A stretch of DNA of 64,000 nucleotides from Cytophagales bacterium. Its GTDB lineage: Bacteria > Bacteroidota > Bacteroidia > Cytophagales > Cyclobacteriaceae. The stretch's first letter is position 1. Each line of letters begins with the position of its first letter. Of the stretch, positions 1 to 7,612 are shown piece after piece. The stretch is from positions 62,001 through 126,000 of the forward strand of contig JAKSDO010000069.1 of assembly GCA_022360055.1 (NCBI GenBank), written 5' to 3'. The notes beneath the pieces were generated by a model. That model was given only the letters and a program-made list of their open reading frames with translations. It had not been told where the DNA came from and did not search any database. Made by a program: the position numbers and the translations under genes.

Positions 1-13
1 TGATCATAGATTG

Positions 14-48
14 AAAAGCTGGATTTGAAAAATCAAATCCAGCTTTTT
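14..48. terminator. Strong rho-independent hairpin, possibly bidirectional
   Basis: A perfect 15-bp stem (arms 14-28 and 33-47) closes an AAAA tetraloop, with an A-run on one side and a T-run on the other, so it can terminate from either direction. On the minus strand it lies about 210 bases beyond the DUF4097 gene; on the plus strand it probably ends a gene left of the window. No gene is visible between it and base 261. Confidence 0.8.
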
Positions 49-260
49 GTATTTTTAGAGCTGCCAGTCCGGCGATTTAATCCGAAAAATTCATGGAATT
101 TTTCGCCCGAAGGGCCGGTCATTACTTTTATGCTCAAACAAGGTACCTTTTCATGGGAGCACGCATTTTTTTGTTGCTCAAATCTGAGGATTAATAAGCA
201 ACCTTCGCTACGGGATTCATGATCCGAACAAATTCATCTTCATTTGGCAAAAGGTGCCGG

Positions 261-1094
261 CTATTTTTTCTTCCTCAGGAAAATATCTCCGTTGACCGAT
301 TGGATCGAAATCGGTATGCCTCCACCGTTGATGGTCCCTTCGAGATTAAACATATTCATATTCGGAGCCCCGCCCATTTGCAATGCTGCAGAAGCATCTT
401 TGTCGATATCAATATCCCAATCGGTGTAAGCTTCGCCGTTCACTGTGTGAAGTTGCAGATCGGCCGCGGTTTCTTCCGGTAGTGTCACATCCACATATCC
501 ATTAACAGACAATATGGAATTAGGTTTCTCAGGGGTAAGTTCACTAAATCTTATTTCGACGTTTCCATTGGTTGCATTTGCCACAACCGGACCTGAAATG
601 TCGGCCATTTTTATCTCTGAGTTTAAGGCATTAATCTCGGCTTCCCCCATAAAATCATTTACCATATAATTGGTATTTACATCGGCATGAATATCGTTGA
701 TACTCAGATTTACCTTGTTCGGAATCTTAAACGTATAAGATTTATTGCGGGCATTCTTGGAAATTTTCAATACTGAAAAGTGATTCTCACTTTTATCAAC
801 TACCAGACCAATTCCCGTATTGTCCGATGCGCTGACTGAAATTGGCTTTAAGCCGGATGCCCGCTGGGGAACTTCCTTCGTTTGGCCGACCGGTTCATCA
901 ATATATTCTCCTGAAAAATCTGTGGTAATGATGATTTCATCCTTATCATGTCCGATGATTGTCACGCTTCGCGTGCCTATTTGTATCTCAATATACGAAT
1001 CTGATCCGTTTTCCATTTCCGTTTTGTATGTACTCTGCGCAACAATCACTTGCACTGTCAGCAGGAAAGTGATACATAATATTAACTTTTTCAT
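261..1094 (-). CDS. DUF4097-type secreted beta-repeat (adhesin-like) protein
   Basis: The 277-residue product has a clear Sec signal peptide (residues 1-19, ending VIVAQ) followed by a beta-rich body with repeated lines such as VEIRFSEL and GYVDVTLPEE, typical of the DUF4097/DUF2807-type putative adhesin families of Bacteroidota. These are thought to form right-handed beta-solenoids on the cell surface or in the periplasm; no enzymatic residues are apparent. It is the last gene of a minus-strand set with an ECF sigma factor and a HEAT-repeat membrane protein (gap of 135 bases), a combination often seen in this phylum, so it may be a target or partner of that signalling unit. The exact biological role is unknown. 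Confidence 0.7.
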   Translation of the reverse strand: MKKLILCITFLLTVQVIVAQSTYKTEMENGSDSYIEIQIGTRSVTIIGHDKDEIIITTDFSGEYIDEPVGQTKEVPQRASGLKPISVSASDNTGIGLVVDKSENHFSVLKISKNARNKSYTFKIPNKVNLSINDIHADVNTNYMVNDFMGEAEINALNSEIKMADISGPVVANATNGNVEIRFSELTPEKPNSILSVNGYVDVTLPEETAADLQLHTVNGEAYTDWDIDIDKDASAALQMGGAPNMNMFNLEGTINGGGIPISIQSVNGDIFLRKKK

Positions 1095-1229
1095 CCGTTT
1101 ATGTTTTTTAGGTTACTGACACACAGATAAATATAATCATGCTTGTGTGTGTCCTGAGTTTGCTCCGGTCCACCGGTTTCATATCTCAATTCTTTATTTC
1201 ATATCTTACATTTCACAATTCATAGTTAT

Positions 1230-1994
1230 TCAAAGTAGTTTCCCTATTCCCTGGGCCGCCTTTTGTTTCACCACTTTCAGTTGTGTTTCTGTCTGCATCA
1301 TCTCCTGCAGTTTTGGAAGCGCTCTTTTCTCGTCCAGACTCACCAGCATGTCGATCAACTTAATCTGCAGGACAGGATCCGATTGATTACTAAGCCCGTT
1401 AATAAATGTTTTTCTCACCTTATCGTGGTTGCCAAATTTATATAGTGCTTCGGCGGCAGCATTTTTTACATTGGTATTCACATCGTTGTTGAAGGTGTAG
1501 ATGAGCGCATCCAAGACCTCGTCATTGGCGCTGTCCAATTCTTTAAATTTATACGTAGCCAAAATACGTTCGCTGGCCGATTCCTGTTTCAATTGAGATA
1601 GCACTACCATCCGCTTCATCTCGTCGATATCCTGCCTCAGAGCAGCTACGTTCCTATTTTCAGCGTTGTGTTTCCCGATAATCCAACCGGCAAAAACCCC
1701 GACAACCAAAAGCGAAAATCCTGCTGCAATTCTCATTGTCCACGAATGATCGATGCCCGTCTTAAGAGATCTGTCAAGAATCTGCTTGGGTTCCTCTTTA
1801 AGAACATCAAATTCCTTTTCAAAAGATTCGGAAGTAAGTGCGTGCATTAGGGAAAGCAATTCGGCATCAGCGCGCATCTCTTGAGGTAATCCTTCCATGG
1901 ATTTCAAAGCCGATCTCAATTGTTCTTCTTCTTCAAGACCGGTTTCTCCCGCATAATATTTTTCAAGCAACGCTCTTATTTTATCTGTTTTCAT
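1230..1994 (-). CDS. Membrane-anchored HEAT-repeat protein, probable anti-sigma partner
   Basis: The 254-residue product starts with a short cytoplasmic segment (about 1-88) resembling the N-terminal part of anti-sigma factors (KIRALLEKYYAGETGLEEEE), then one membrane segment (about 89-109, AGFSLLVVGVFAGWIIG), then a helical region with HEAT-like repeats (about 150-254; for example VKNAAAEALYKFG). Its start codon overlaps the end of the upstream ECF sigma gene by 14 bases, so the two are translationally linked. By position and topology it probably restrains the sigma factor and senses something with its periplasmic HEAT domain. No zinc-binding HxxxCxxC anti-sigma motif is seen, so the mechanism is inferred. 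Confidence 0.65.
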   Translation of the reverse strand: MKTDKIRALLEKYYAGETGLEEEEQLRSALKSMEGLPQEMRADAELLSLMHALTSESFEKEFDVLKEEPKQILDRSLKTGIDHSWTMRIAAGFSLLVVGVFAGWIIGKHNAENRNVAALRQDIDEMKRMVVLSQLKQESASERILATYKFKELDSANDEVLDALIYTFNNDVNTNVKNAAAEALYKFGNHDKVRKTFINGLSNQSDPVLQIKLIDMLVSLDEKRALPKLQEMMQTETQLKVVKQKAAQGIGKLL

Positions 1995-2493
1995 AGTTTC
2001 TGATTTTTAGATAATTACCCTTTACGCTTTTCCTAGCTCTCGAAAGATTTACCCGGATGGCATTTACATTCATCCCGGTAACTTCTTCGATTTCTTCATA
2101 CGAATAGTGCTCGATGTCCCGCATATGAATGATCATGCGTTGTTGCTCAGGCAAAGTACTGAACAATTTAAGCATCAGGTCCTTGAGATTATCAAAAGAA
2201 ACCATTGTAAACGGAGTAAAATTTTCTCGTCCGAGCTCCGGTTCCTTGATTTCCACCATACGCTTGTTTTTTCGGTACTTTAACTTATCAAGGCAAAAGT
2301 TTTTCATGATTTTCATGGCATATGCTTCCGGATTTTTCAGATCTTCAATAATATCGTTGTTCTTCCATAACTTCATATATATTTCCTGAAGCGCATCTTC
2401 GGCATCTTCACGGTTCTGAAGCATGGTTTTTGCAAGCCGAAACAATTTGTCCTTTATCGGTATCAACTCCTTTTTAAAAGCCTCAATCTCCAT
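1981..2493 (-). CDS. ECF-type RNA polymerase sigma factor
   Basis: The product (170 residues from the chosen ATG) has sigma-70 region 2 (LAKTMLQNREDAEDALQEIY, about residues 20-40) and region 4 with a helix-turn-helix (YSYEEIEEVTGMNVNAIRVN, about 125-145) ending in a basic tail. That is the standard length and layout of an extracytoplasmic-function sigma factor. A longer frame starts 27 bases upstream, but the internal Met (MEIEAFKKEL) fits family N-termini better. It heads a minus-strand operon with the HEAT-repeat membrane protein (14-base overlap) and the DUF4097 protein. It is the first of two ECF sigma factors in the window; the second belongs to the polysaccharide locus. Confidence 0.9.
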   Translation of the reverse strand: MEIEAFKKELIPIKDKLFRLAKTMLQNREDAEDALQEIYMKLWKNNDIIEDLKNPEAYAMKIMKNFCLDKLKYRKNKRMVEIKEPELGRENFTPFTMVSFDNLKDLMLKLFSTLPEQQRMIIHMRDIEHYSYEEIEEVTGMNVNAIRVNLSRARKSVKGNYLKIRNYENR

Positions 2494-2599
2494 TCCAATA
2501 ATATAGACGACCTTGCCCATATATCATTACAGGAAAGGCTAAAGTTTATTAAATTAATTATTTTTATAAAGGAAATAAGCTCAACCAAACTCGTTCAAA

Positions 2600-3724
2600 A
2601 TGAAATCTCAACCATACATCCCCACAAAAGGTCCGGGAAATTCAAGAAGAGAATTTATAAAAAAAGGAACTGCCGGGCTTGTCACAACGGTTGCTGCTCC
2701 ATCAATTATAAGTTGCGCCAACAACAATGAATCCGGTAAAGAAAAATTGGGAATGGCACTAATGGGGCTCGGATACTACAGCACTGAAGTTTTAGCTCCG
2801 TCCATTCAATTGTGCAAAAACACATACCTGGCCGGTATTGTGACTGGTACGCCATCAAAAGCCGAAGCGTGGCAGGTCAAGTACAATTTAAAAAAAGAGA
2901 ACATTTATAATTACGACAATTTTGACAAGATTGCCGATAATGACAATATAGACATTGTGTATGTGGTATTGCCCAATGGGCTCCATAAGGACTTCACCAT
3001 ACGCGCTGCAAATGCAGGGAAGCATGTAATATGCGAAAAGCCCATGGCAGTGAGCGCCCGGGAGTGTCGCGAAATGATCAATGCATGCAAGGACAACAAC
3101 GTACAGTTATCCATTGGATACAGAATGCATTTTGAGCCGAATACCCAGGAAATCATGCGACTGGCCAAAGAGAAGGATTTTGGAGATATCCGGCAGATTT
3201 CTTCCGGAGCGGGATTTAATATGACATTCTTTGACACCTGGAGATCTAAAAAGGAATTGTATGGCGGATCCATGATGGACATGGGCGTATACCCCCTTCA
3301 GGCTGCGAGGTATTCTACGGGGGAAGAACCCGTATCCGTTTCCGCACAAACATTCAAAATCCGTCCCGACCTTATTGAAGCGGATGAAATCACATCCTTT
3401 CAACTTCAGTTTCCAAGTGGAACAATGGCTAATTGTGAGACCGGTTTTCATGCAAATTTCAATTATCTGAAAGTATACTGCGAAAAAGGATGGTATGAAC
3501 TGGATCCATTCTCGGCCTACAATGGAATTAAGGGGGAAAAAAGCAAAGGTGAATTTGGTTTCAAACAAGTGAACCAGCAAGCGCGGCAGATGGATGAAGT
3601 GGCCTGGTGCATCAAAAATAAAAAGCCCATGCGCGTACCCGGCGAAGAAGGACTTAAAGACATAATCATTGTAGAAAAAATTTGGGAATCCATTGCAAAC
3701 GGAGGAAAGACTGTAATGATATAA
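2600..3724 (+). CDS. Gfo/Idh/MocA-family oxidoreductase, Tat-exported lipoprotein
   Basis: The 374-residue protein has a textbook twin-arginine signal (SRREFIKKG, residues 15-23), a hydrophobic stretch and a lipobox-like IISC, so it is probably exported folded with its NAD(P) cofactor and anchored in an envelope membrane. The Rossmann domain follows (MALMGLGYYS), with the family's conserved EKP triplet at residues 146-148 and a C-terminal alpha/beta domain. Members oxidise or reduce sugar hydroxyls, or open glycosides after oxidation at C3. Substrate cannot be read from the sequence. It stands alone on the plus strand, about 110 bases from the divergent sigma operon. Confidence 0.85.
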   Translation: MKSQPYIPTKGPGNSRREFIKKGTAGLVTTVAAPSIISCANNNESGKEKLGMALMGLGYYSTEVLAPSIQLCKNTYLAGIVTGTPSKAEAWQVKYNLKKENIYNYDNFDKIADNDNIDIVYVVLPNGLHKDFTIRAANAGKHVICEKPMAVSARECREMINACKDNNVQLSIGYRMHFEPNTQEIMRLAKEKDFGDIRQISSGAGFNMTFFDTWRSKKELYGGSMMDMGVYPLQAARYSTGEEPVSVSAQTFKIRPDLIEADEITSFQLQFPSGTMANCETGFHANFNYLKVYCEKGWYELDPFSAYNGIKGEKSKGEFGFKQVNQQARQMDEVAWCIKNKKPMRVPGEEGLKDIIIVEKIWESIANGGKTVMI

Positions 3725-3857
3725 CTGCTTTTTTTATCAGAATCCCCGGAGAAAAGAAACCGTGGAATTCAACGGCTAATTTGGGTTTGCTTCGATCCTT
3801 GACTTTGAAAAATTTCTCATTACTTTCGAGATATCGAATTATAGCAGCAATTTTCAA

Positions 3858-4994
3858 ATGAACAAAATAATTGTACTTGGCGCAGGTATGGTGGGAAGCG
3901 CTATGGCGATCGACCTGGCACAAAGTCATGAAGTAACCATCGCTGACCTGAGCAGGATGGCTTTAAACAAAGCGAAGAAAAAGTGCGATGCGCTTTCTAC
4001 CCAACATATGGATGTAACCGACAAACGCATAATGCGTGAGGTATTAAAAAGTTATGATCTGGTAATCTGCGCTGTTCCCGGTTTTATTGGTTTCGAAACG
4101 GTCCGTTCAATTATTGAAACGGGTAAAAATGTAATCGACATATCATTTTCGCCAGAAAATTTACTTGATCTCTACGGGCTGGCTGTCGAAAAGAATGTTA
4201 CAGCTATTGTCGATTGTGGGGTGGCGCCGGGTATGGGAAACATCATACTCGGTTACTATAATGAAAAAATAAAGGTTACGGATTTTGAATGTCTGGTCGG
4301 TGGATTGCCAAAAAATAAAAAATGGCCTTTCTACTATAAAGCGCCTTTCTCACCTATTGATGTGATCGAAGAATATACCCGGCCGGCGCGCTATGTCGAA
4401 AATGGAAATCTGATCGTACGGGAACCTCTAACCGATTGCGAATACATCGAATTTGATAAAGTCGGAACCCTGGAATCTTTTAATTCCGATGGACTTCGAT
4501 CGATTATATATACCATGTCACATATTCAGAACCTGAAGGAAAAAACATTGCGCTACCCGGGTCATGCGGAATACATTAAAGTGCTGAAAGAAAGTGGCTT
4601 CTTCAATTCTGAAAAAATTGATGTAAACGGAGTCGGTATTGCGCCATTGGAATTTACCAGTAAAATTCTTTTTGACGAATGGAAACTGGGCGAGACGGAA
4701 GAGGAGCTTACCGTAATGAGAGTTACGATAAAAGGCAAAAATGACAAAGGGCAGCACAAAGAAGTCGTTTACCATTTGCATGACGAATACGATTCCGAAA
4801 CCCGAACTTCCTCCATGGCCCGCACCACAGGATACACCGCCACCGCAGCCGCAAACATGTTACTTGCCGGTGTCTTTGAAGCAAAAGGTGTATTTCCGCC
4901 GGAGTTGATAGGAAAAAATGCCGTATGTTTCGAGTATATTATGAAATATTTGGAAGAGCGGCGGGTATTCTACAAAAGATCGGGTTCGGTTTGA
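3858..4994 (+). CDS. Saccharopine dehydrogenase family NAD(P)-dependent oxidoreductase
   Basis: The 378-residue product opens with a Rossmann dinucleotide motif (VLGAGMVG, glycines at 8, 10 and 13) followed by the Sacchrp_dh_NADP domain (about 3-115) and the larger catalytic/C-terminal domain (about 119-365; VDCGVAPGMGN). Family members interconvert saccharopine or related carboxyalkyl amino acids; some are carboxynorspermidine or carboxyspermidine dehydrogenases in polyamine synthesis. No signal peptide, so cytoplasmic. No lysine- or polyamine-pathway neighbour is present, so the specific substrate stays open. It is a single-gene unit and faces the minus-strand oxidoreductase gene downstream across a hairpin. 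Confidence 0.8.
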   Translation: MNKIIVLGAGMVGSAMAIDLAQSHEVTIADLSRMALNKAKKKCDALSTQHMDVTDKRIMREVLKSYDLVICAVPGFIGFETVRSIIETGKNVIDISFSPENLLDLYGLAVEKNVTAIVDCGVAPGMGNIILGYYNEKIKVTDFECLVGGLPKNKKWPFYYKAPFSPIDVIEEYTRPARYVENGNLIVREPLTDCEYIEFDKVGTLESFNSDGLRSIIYTMSHIQNLKEKTLRYPGHAEYIKVLKESGFFNSEKIDVNGVGIAPLEFTSKILFDEWKLGETEEELTVMRVTIKGKNDKGQHKEVVYHLHDEYDSETRTSSMARTTGYTATAAANMLLAGVFEAKGVFPPELIGKNAVCFEYIMKYLEERRVFYKRSGSV

Positions 4995-5303
4995 TCCGCA
5001 ATAGGAGGTATGCGAGAGCAAACAATGGTTTATTTTTATCAAAACAGAGGTTCGAAAACCGACCCGGAAAGCGTGAAATAAGAAGCGTCTGTGCTTTGAA
5101 CCGGGTTGTGTGCAAGATGGATTCCGGTTCCATTAAACAGGTAATATCATTTGATGTCAGGGAGAACCTTTTTCATAGCCTCTAGCCCGAAAAAATGTTA
5201 CCACTCCCATACACATGCAACCATCATCGAAAATCCACCTGCCGCACGATATTTGGGGCAGGTGGATTGCTTCACATTGTTTTTTAAGGCAACATCCTGT
5301 TCT
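4995..5303. other. Convergent intergenic region, no gene seen
   Basis: This gap separates two converging genes. Short frames here have no family resemblance. The only clear structure is the 12-bp inverted repeat at 5232-5268, listed separately. Confidence 0.5.
5232..5268. terminator. 12-bp inverted repeat between convergent genes
   Basis: Arms AATCCACCTGCC (5232-5243) and GGCAGGTGGATT (5257-5268) are perfectly complementary around a 13-base loop, in the gap between a plus-strand and a minus-strand gene. A T-rich run (ttgtttttt, 5278-5286) follows about ten bases later on the plus strand. A terminator for one or both genes is the simplest reading; a protein-binding palindrome is possible. Confidence 0.55.
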
Positions 5304-6602
5304 TTAAAACTTCCTATACTCGCCTCCCAATAGTTTATTGGCTTCGGGTTCGGCAAAGCTTGAAGATGCATTGTCCCAATGAAGCGTTTGATCCGGGAAT
5401 CGGTTTGCAGCTACTCCCAATAATATGGCTTCCGTAAGCCTCGCAGCATAAGAGAAGGGGGCACTGCATTTGTCTTTTCCCATACAAGCATCGATAAATT
5501 GATGATAGTGGTCGGCCTTATCCAATTGCGGATACGCTACCTTTTCGTACTTTCCGTCTACAATGAGTTTTGCGAATGCCCAGTGCGGCACAAGCAACCT
5601 TCCTTTTTCTCCAATAAATATGGATCCTTGCTCCGGAAGTTTTTCGCCACCCGGTAATCTAAGGTCTTTGTGATCTTGCGGCGCCCCGGGACCATCGTAC
5701 CAAACCCATTTTAAGGTATCCGTTGTATACCGGGTTCCGGGAAACTCATAAGTAACCACATTTTTTTCCGGATGTCCGAATCCCGTAGGTTTTCGGCAGC
5801 TTGTTTTAATCGTCTTCGGAACGTCCAGTTCAAGGGCAGTGTATGGCGTATCAAATATATGAACTCCCATATCTCCTAATGTCCCGCAGCCATAATCCAA
5901 CAGCTTCCTCCAGTTTCCAGGATGATAGATTTTATCTTTGTAGGGCCTTTCGGGTGATGTGCCCAGCCAGAGATTCCAATCGAGGTTTTGTGGAACCGGA
6001 TCACTTCCGGTTGGCGCCGGACCATCGTAGCCCCAGTTTTTAGGCGACCATGCCCGAACAGTATGTACTTTGCCGATGATCCCATTTTTAATGAGCATAA
6101 CGGCAGATCTATACTCATCAAAAGAATGAATCTGAATGCCCATTTGCGTGATCAGGTTCTTGTCTTCGGCCAGTTTTCTTACGGCCCTGGCCTCGGACAC
6201 ATGATGTGTAAGCGGCTTCTGGCAGTAGACGGGTTTGCCCAAATCCATGGCCATCAATGAAGCCGGAGCATGCGTATGATCCGGCGTGGAAATTACAACC
6301 GCATCAATTTTATTTTTTAGTTTATCAAATAGTTTTCTGTAATCCGAAAAAGTCTTTGCCTCGGGATGTAGTTTTTTTGCCGCTGCCAACGCATTTGAAT
6401 CCACATCGCACAAAGCGGTAACCTCTACCATTTTGTGCGATGCTATGGCTCCAAGATCGGCATTGCCCATACCTCCGACCCCGATATGTGCAGTTCTAAC
6501 TTTTCCGTTTTTTGCCATTGCCCATACCGAAGACGGCATGATCGTTATTGAGGCAAATGCGGCCGCATTTTTTATAAAATTCCTTCTTTTCATTTTACTC
6601 AA
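5304..6602 (-). CDS. Gfo/Idh/MocA-family oxidoreductase with Tat signal
   Basis: The 432-residue protein begins with a twin-arginine signal (KRRNFIK, residues 5-11) and an SVWA cleavage-like site, then a Rossmann fold (HIGVGGMGNADLG, about 39-51). In place of the usual EKP it carries CQKPLTH (Q128-K129-P130), the form common in the large periplasmic Bacteroidota/Planctomycetota subfamily. The C-terminal domain contains the expected WNLWLG and GDMGVHIFD segments. It lies 7 bases after the DUF1080 gene on the same strand, so both are made together. That pairing suggests oxidation of a glycoside to its 3-keto form plus cleavage of the activated bond. The reaction is inferred from family knowledge. 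Confidence 0.85.
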   Translation of the reverse strand: MSKMKRRNFIKNAAAFASITIMPSSVWAMAKNGKVRTAHIGVGGMGNADLGAIASHKMVEVTALCDVDSNALAAAKKLHPEAKTFSDYRKLFDKLKNKIDAVVISTPDHTHAPASLMAMDLGKPVYCQKPLTHHVSEARAVRKLAEDKNLITQMGIQIHSFDEYRSAVMLIKNGIIGKVHTVRAWSPKNWGYDGPAPTGSDPVPQNLDWNLWLGTSPERPYKDKIYHPGNWRKLLDYGCGTLGDMGVHIFDTPYTALELDVPKTIKTSCRKPTGFGHPEKNVVTYEFPGTRYTTDTLKWVWYDGPGAPQDHKDLRLPGGEKLPEQGSIFIGEKGRLLVPHWAFAKLIVDGKYEKVAYPQLDKADHYHQFIDACMGKDKCSAPFSYAARLTEAILLGVAANRFPDQTLHWDNASSSFAEPEANKLLGGEYRKF

Positions 6603-6609
6603 ATTTTAA

Positions 6610-7383
6610 TTATAACTTCTTGATTTTTATATTTTTAAACCATAACGGACTATCGTGGTCCTGTAAACCGATATACCCGGATTTAAATTTTCCATAATCC
6701 GGCGCATCCTTCCATTTTCCTTTGCCTTTCCTGTCATACCAATCATCGGACCATGGAACAAATTCCAATACCTTTTGTCCGTTGAACCAGTGTTCCACTC
6801 GTTCAGGTGTAAATCGAATACGAGATGTGTTCCACTCGCCTGCCGGTTTCACCTGCTTTTTGCTTTCATCCGGAGTGTACATCGCATAATCAGCTGCGGT
6901 TTTTTGCCAATCTTCCAGTTTTGCATGGTTAAGTTCCTCCCATTTGAGGTCATCCAAAAGCTGGTATTCCGGAGCTACTTCAGACAACGTTTCATATCCT
7001 TCCTTTAAATGATAGAATATGCCGCTATTTCCGCCTTCCGGAATTTTCCACTCCAGGTAAAGTTCAAAATTTTCAAATTCCTCCAGACCATAAATAATGT
7101 CTTTGCCACCTTTTCGGTCTGCTTCAAGCCTGTACTCTGTATCAAACGTCAGGGCTCCGTCTTTAATCACCCATCCTCGAGGTAATTCACTGCCATTATA
7201 TGCTCTCCAGCCTTCCGTGCTGGTACCATCAAAGAGGTAAATCCACTCGGCTTCCGTATTGTTCATTTCTGTTTTTGTTTCTGTCCGCTCGATTTTTTTC
7301 CCGGTATTACAGGATGAAATGATCAATACAGTTAAAAAAATTGAGGCTAATTGTCTCATGAAAATTTTTGGTTTAATATTCAA
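6610..7383 (-). CDS. DUF1080 (3-keto-disaccharide hydrolase type) lipoprotein
   Basis: The 257-residue protein has a lipoprotein signal with lipobox IISSC (Cys25 from the first Met; a second Met at codon 9, base 7359, gives an equally good signal peptide). The rest is one concanavalin-like DUF1080 domain, with hallmarks EWIYLFDGTSTEGWRAYNG, WKIPEGGNSGIFYHLKEG and GYIGLQDHDSPLWFKNIKIK. The domain family is named for hydrolysis of 3-keto-disaccharides. It is the first gene of a two-gene operon with a periplasmic Gfo/Idh/MocA oxidoreductase, consistent with a shared 3-keto-glycoside route at the cell envelope. The 229-base gap to the divergent GH172 gene probably holds both promoters. Confidence 0.85.
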   Translation of the reverse strand: MNIKPKIFMRQLASIFLTVLIISSCNTGKKIERTETKTEMNNTEAEWIYLFDGTSTEGWRAYNGSELPRGWVIKDGALTFDTEYRLEADRKGGKDIIYGLEEFENFELYLEWKIPEGGNSGIFYHLKEGYETLSEVAPEYQLLDDLKWEELNHAKLEDWQKTAADYAMYTPDESKKQVKPAGEWNTSRIRFTPERVEHWFNGQKVLEFVPWSDDWYDRKGKGKWKDAPDYGKFKSGYIGLQDHDSPLWFKNIKIKKL

Positions 7384-7612
7384 AAATTGATTTAAGTTCC
7401 AATAAAAAAATACGGGCCTACAATATAATTTCTTCTGCTTTAAGAAACTCGATTGAAAGTCATCATTTTTTAATTTTTCCCAAAATTATATTGAATTTGA
7501 TCTCGCTAATCAATTCCGACATAAATGTGAGGAAAATTTATGAATAATCGAATGAAACTAGTCCTCTCCGATAATTTAAAAGTAGTTTTACTAAACACAC
7601 AATTATTCCGGA

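Noticed and set aside
79-97. Near-identical 19-base match to 32323-32341
   Set aside because: One mismatch over 19 AT-rich bases, with no similarity in the flanks; too short to call a repeat family.
1100-1153. ACACACA ... TGTGTGT inverted repeat between DUF4097 and the HEAT-repeat gene
   Set aside because: Simple-sequence arms with a long AT loop; no T-run and no promoter box that would give it meaning.
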